Origin: Deltaproteobacteria bacterium
GTDB taxonomy: Bacteria; Desulfobacterota; DSM-4660; Desulfatiglandales; HGW-15
NCBI GenBank assembly: GCA_024641835.1
Contig: JAHECH010000230.1
Span: 1-6,884, forward strand
DNA: 6,884 nt
Direction of reading: 5' to 3'
Shown: positions 5,336-6,884 of the stretch, one piece after another
How the letters are laid out: each line of letters starts with the position of its first letter
How positions within the stretch are numbered: position 1 is the stretch's first letter
Program-made: the position numbers and the translations under genes
The notes under the pieces: generated by a model
Database searches by the model: none
Seen by the model: only the letters and a program-made list of their open reading frames with translations
Told to the model about the DNA's origin: nothing

Positions 5336-5758
5336 TCAGGGTTGAGTGGACGGTGAGCCGCGCCGCGGGTCACCCGTACGCTCCGAACCTTTGTTGGGCT
5401 CCATGTCTTCGAGCATCTTCCAGCTGGTCAGCTCGTGTTCACCACTCAGCTTGCGCCAAACGACCGCCACCGCTTCTTTCTGCTTCCCATCCTCTCGCAC
5501 GCGAAGAGTCAGGTAGTAATTAATACCCGCCACCACCTGCTGTTCCGCCTTGAGAACCTTGATCAATTCCAGTTTCTTGCTGTTCGTACCGGATTCGCCC
5601 GCCTTGATGGAAACAGCATAGTTCGCCGCTTCCACAACCCAGGAATCGGTGACGGACACGTCCGCCTTTCCGCCGGGTCTCACGGGCTCTTCCGCAAGGA
5701 TAATGCCATTCATGGCCGCGATGGTGTATATCACCACTGCTGTTGATATGATTCGCAT
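5336..5758 (-). CDS. Secreted cystatin-like cysteine-protease inhibitor
   Basis: Cystatins (inhibitor family I25) plug the active site of papain-type cysteine proteases. The 140-residue product starts with a signal peptide (MRIISTAVVI, hydrophobic to about residue 21, cleavage likely after I-L-A22). The mature part shows all three inhibitor elements: an N-terminal glycine pair P-G-G (28-30), the diagnostic Q-x-V-x-G loop as Q74-V-V-A-G78, and a late tryptophan W113 in L-T-S-W where eukaryotic cystatins have P-W. W40-V-V-E-A-A-N-Y-A-V before the loop and Y-Y-L-T-L-R-V after it match the cystatin helix and strand. The start at 5758 is chosen because AGGAG (5767-5771) lies 8 bases ahead and the signal peptide begins there; the frame stays open further upstream but that part looks non-coding. 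The alpha/beta-hydrolase gene ends 122 bases upstream, suggesting one operon. The last 15 residues, rich in R, G, S and P, are unlike cystatins. Confidence 0.82.
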   Translation of the reverse strand: MRIISTAVVIYTIAAMNGIILAEEPVRPGGKADVSVTDSWVVEAANYAVSIKAGESGTNSKKLELIKVLKAEQQVVAGINYYLTLRVREDGKQKEAVAVVWRKLSGEHELTSWKMLEDMEPNKGSERTGDPRRGSPSTQP

Positions 5759-5823
5759 CCGTTCGTCTCCTGTGTGTAATCCGGTCGCTTCCTCTCCCCT
5801 CAGCCAGTTTCCGTCGCACGCGA

Positions 5824-5844
5824 CCTCCCACGGCACATGGGAGG
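5824..5844 (-). other. Intercistronic hairpin between hydrolase and cystatin genes
   Basis: CCTCCCA (5824-5830) and TGGGAGG (5838-5844) form a perfect 7-bp stem with a 7-base loop in the 122-base gap. With no T-run behind it, it is more likely an mRNA stability or partial-attenuation structure than a terminator. Confidence 0.35.
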
Positions 5845-5880
5845 CCGAGCGAGCGGAAGACACAGAACTTTCCACGCGCT

Positions 5881-6585
5881 TCATCTCAACCTTTGCTCCA
5901 ATAGCCATTTGTAAAGCTCGGGGTCCGCATAGGCGCGTGTCCAGGAAGCACCATGGTCAGCATCAGGATAGAGCGTAAACTTTACATTGCCCCCGCACGC
6001 TTTTAGCGCGTCCACCATATCTTCGGACTGGCTGGGCACCACATTGATGTCTCGCGCGCCGTGAAAAACCCATACTGGCAAGTCCTTTAGATCGCAGATC
6101 TTTTCAGGTATCGCGTTGCTTTGGTGCCTATACCCGCCCGCGATAGGCACGATCGCCGCAAAGCGCCGGGGATACCGCAGGGCAAACTCCCACGTCCCAA
6201 ACCCTCCCATACTGAGGCCGGTCAGGTAGATGCGTTGAGTGTCAACGGAGTATGTGGCTTGAATTTGGTCCACCAAGACGTTCACTGGGTCAATCAAGTC
6301 TGACCAATTTCCCATTGCGAGAGGCAATTGCGGAGACACGACAATAAAGGGGAAGTCCTTCTGCTGGTCCAGAGTTTTTGGAAGAGGTTGTGTCTTGAGG
6401 AGTTCAAGGTCGCTGCCCCGCTCGCCCGATCCATGGAGAAACAGAATCAACGGCCATTTCTGTTGAGGGTCTTTCCCATAATCTCCCGGCAAATACAGCA
6501 AGTAATTCACTTCAACCGTCTTTGTGATATTATTTGCGGCTTCAATTTGAACTTTAGATGAGCAGCGATGTTGACCAATGCGCAT
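5881..6585 (-). CDS. Alpha/beta-hydrolase, prolyl-oligopeptidase/feruloyl-esterase-like
   Basis: This is a serine hydrolase of the small PHB-depolymerase/esterase or S9-like type that acts on ester or peptide bonds. Order of motifs: YLLYLPGDYG (28-37), strand and oxyanion loop LILFLHGSGERG (46-57), nucleophile elbow G-L-S125-M-G-G-F-G, acid D179 in HGARD (175-179) and catalytic H211 in D-A-D-H-G. The fold is complete in 234 residues. Relatives with this NYLLYLPxDYG start are usually exported, yet the N-terminus from ATG 6585 (MRIGQHRCSSKVQIEAANN) is not a signal peptide. The only in-frame start after the stop at about 6615 is this ATG, with a weak GGAGAG 11 bases ahead. An overlapping frame from ATG 6608 reads MNGEYLLLCALVNIAAH, a plausible secretion signal, so the 5' end may be frameshifted. 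The cystatin gene follows. The substrate is unknown. Confidence 0.88.
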   Translation of the reverse strand: MRIGQHRCSSKVQIEAANNITKTVEVNYLLYLPGDYGKDPQQKWPLILFLHGSGERGSDLELLKTQPLPKTLDQQKDFPFIVVSPQLPLAMGNWSDLIDPVNVLVDQIQATYSVDTQRIYLTGLSMGGFGTWEFALRYPRRFAAIVPIAGGYRHQSNAIPEKICDLKDLPVWVFHGARDINVVPSQSEDMVDALKACGGNVKFTLYPDADHGASWTRAYADPELYKWLLEQRLR

Positions 6586-6773
6586 AAGAGCAAATACTCT
6601 CCATTCATCTTGTTACACTTTGCACATGGAAGGTTTGAAGTACCATTCCTCCGCCCCACACCTCCTCAGGCCTCACACCCGGCGCCCCTTCTGTATCTTG
6701 CCAGGACTCCTTGCTTTTTGGCGGTGACCGAAATTGCACGCTTGCCGCCCTAATCTGCAATTACCGAACGTTC

Positions 6774-6884
6774 TCAGTGTTGGGTGAGAAAGAGGAGGAA
6801 AATTACCGCCCCGAGCGCTATACGGTACCAGCCGAAGACGATGAAGGTGTGTGTCTGGATGTAGCGCAGCAGCCACCTTGCGGC
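6774..6884 (-). CDS. uppP: Undecaprenyl-diphosphatase, C-terminus (partial)
   Basis: UppP (BacA) is a polytopic inner-membrane enzyme that dephosphorylates undecaprenyl diphosphate, recycling the lipid carrier for peptidoglycan and other envelope polymers. Only the last 36 residues are inside the window; the gene enters from the right edge. They read WLLRYIQTHTF, then F-G-W-Y-R-I-A-L-G and a hydrophobic helix V-I-F-L-L-F-L before the TGA at 6774. The F-x-x-[FW]-Y-R-I-x-L-G motif leading into the last membrane helix is the family's C-terminal hallmark. The catalytic part lies outside. The gap to the hydrolase ORF is 188 bases, on the same strand, so co-transcription is possible but not shown. 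Confidence 0.85.
   Translation of the reverse strand, partial: AARWLLRYIQTHTFIVFGWYRIALGAVIFLLFLTQH

Noticed and set aside
5759..5908. N-terminal extension of the cystatin frame to an ATG at 5908
   Set aside because: The extra 50 residues overlap the hydrolase 3' end, have no resemblance to cystatins, and would bury the signal peptide; the ATG at 5758 has its own AGGAG.
6720..6749. GGCGG/CCGCC inverted repeat as terminator of uppP
   Set aside because: Only a 5-bp stem with a 20-base loop, and on the uppP strand it is followed by A residues rather than T.
6673..6876. Minus-strand open frame overlapping the right-edge gene
   Set aside because: It is an out-of-frame shadow of the uppP C-terminus, whose YRIALG motif and membrane helix are clear.

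Overview
The window looks like bacterial chromosome of roughly balanced base composition from an environmental organism. The acyl-CoA ligase and nitroreductase, small lineage-restricted proteins, palindromic repeats and decayed gene fragments would fit an uncultured Desulfobacterota-like or related anaerobe. That placement is an inference with low confidence, because the window has no marker gene beyond the last 36 codons of uppP.

Layout, left to right. (1) Positions 1-929, minus strand: a partial gene of unknown family with two tandem copies of one domain and a membrane helix; its 3' end lies off the window. (2) 930-1368: no gene; it holds a large nested palindrome (1158-1270). (3) 1369-2051, minus strand: a very good sigma-70 promoter, then a small lipoprotein-like ORF, then a broken zinc-ribbon ORF whose reading frame changes twice, both times at runs of A. 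(4) 2093-2754: a gene graveyard, with a frameshifted remnant resembling an IS256/mutator transposase N-terminus (minus strand) and a fragment carrying the NMSGDP...EYFSDG signature of TolB-like domains of CadC/adenylate-cyclase-type regulators (plus strand). (5) 2797-5148, plus strand: two intact metabolic genes, a 520-residue AMP-forming acyl-CoA synthetase and a 210-residue FMN nitroreductase-family protein, each with a Shine-Dalgarno sequence. (6) 5158-5335: convergent intergenic region with a terminator-like hairpin, a REP-like palindrome and a block of competing inverted repeats that ends at the stop codon of the next gene. (7) 5336-6585, minus strand: an exported cystatin-like cysteine-protease inhibitor preceded by an alpha/beta-hydrolase (esterase/peptidase type), apparently co-transcribed. 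(8) 6774-6884, minus strand: the C-terminus of undecaprenyl-diphosphatase.

How the genes work together: the ligase would activate a carboxylic acid to its CoA thioester, and the nitroreductase-family flavoenzyme may act on the same pathway or be a bystander. The hydrolase and the cystatin would form a second, envelope or extracellular module, a hydrolase next to a protease inhibitor. The cystatin is the most unusual intact gene here. The duplicated-domain membrane protein and the twice-shifted zinc-ribbon ORF are the best candidates for undescribed families.
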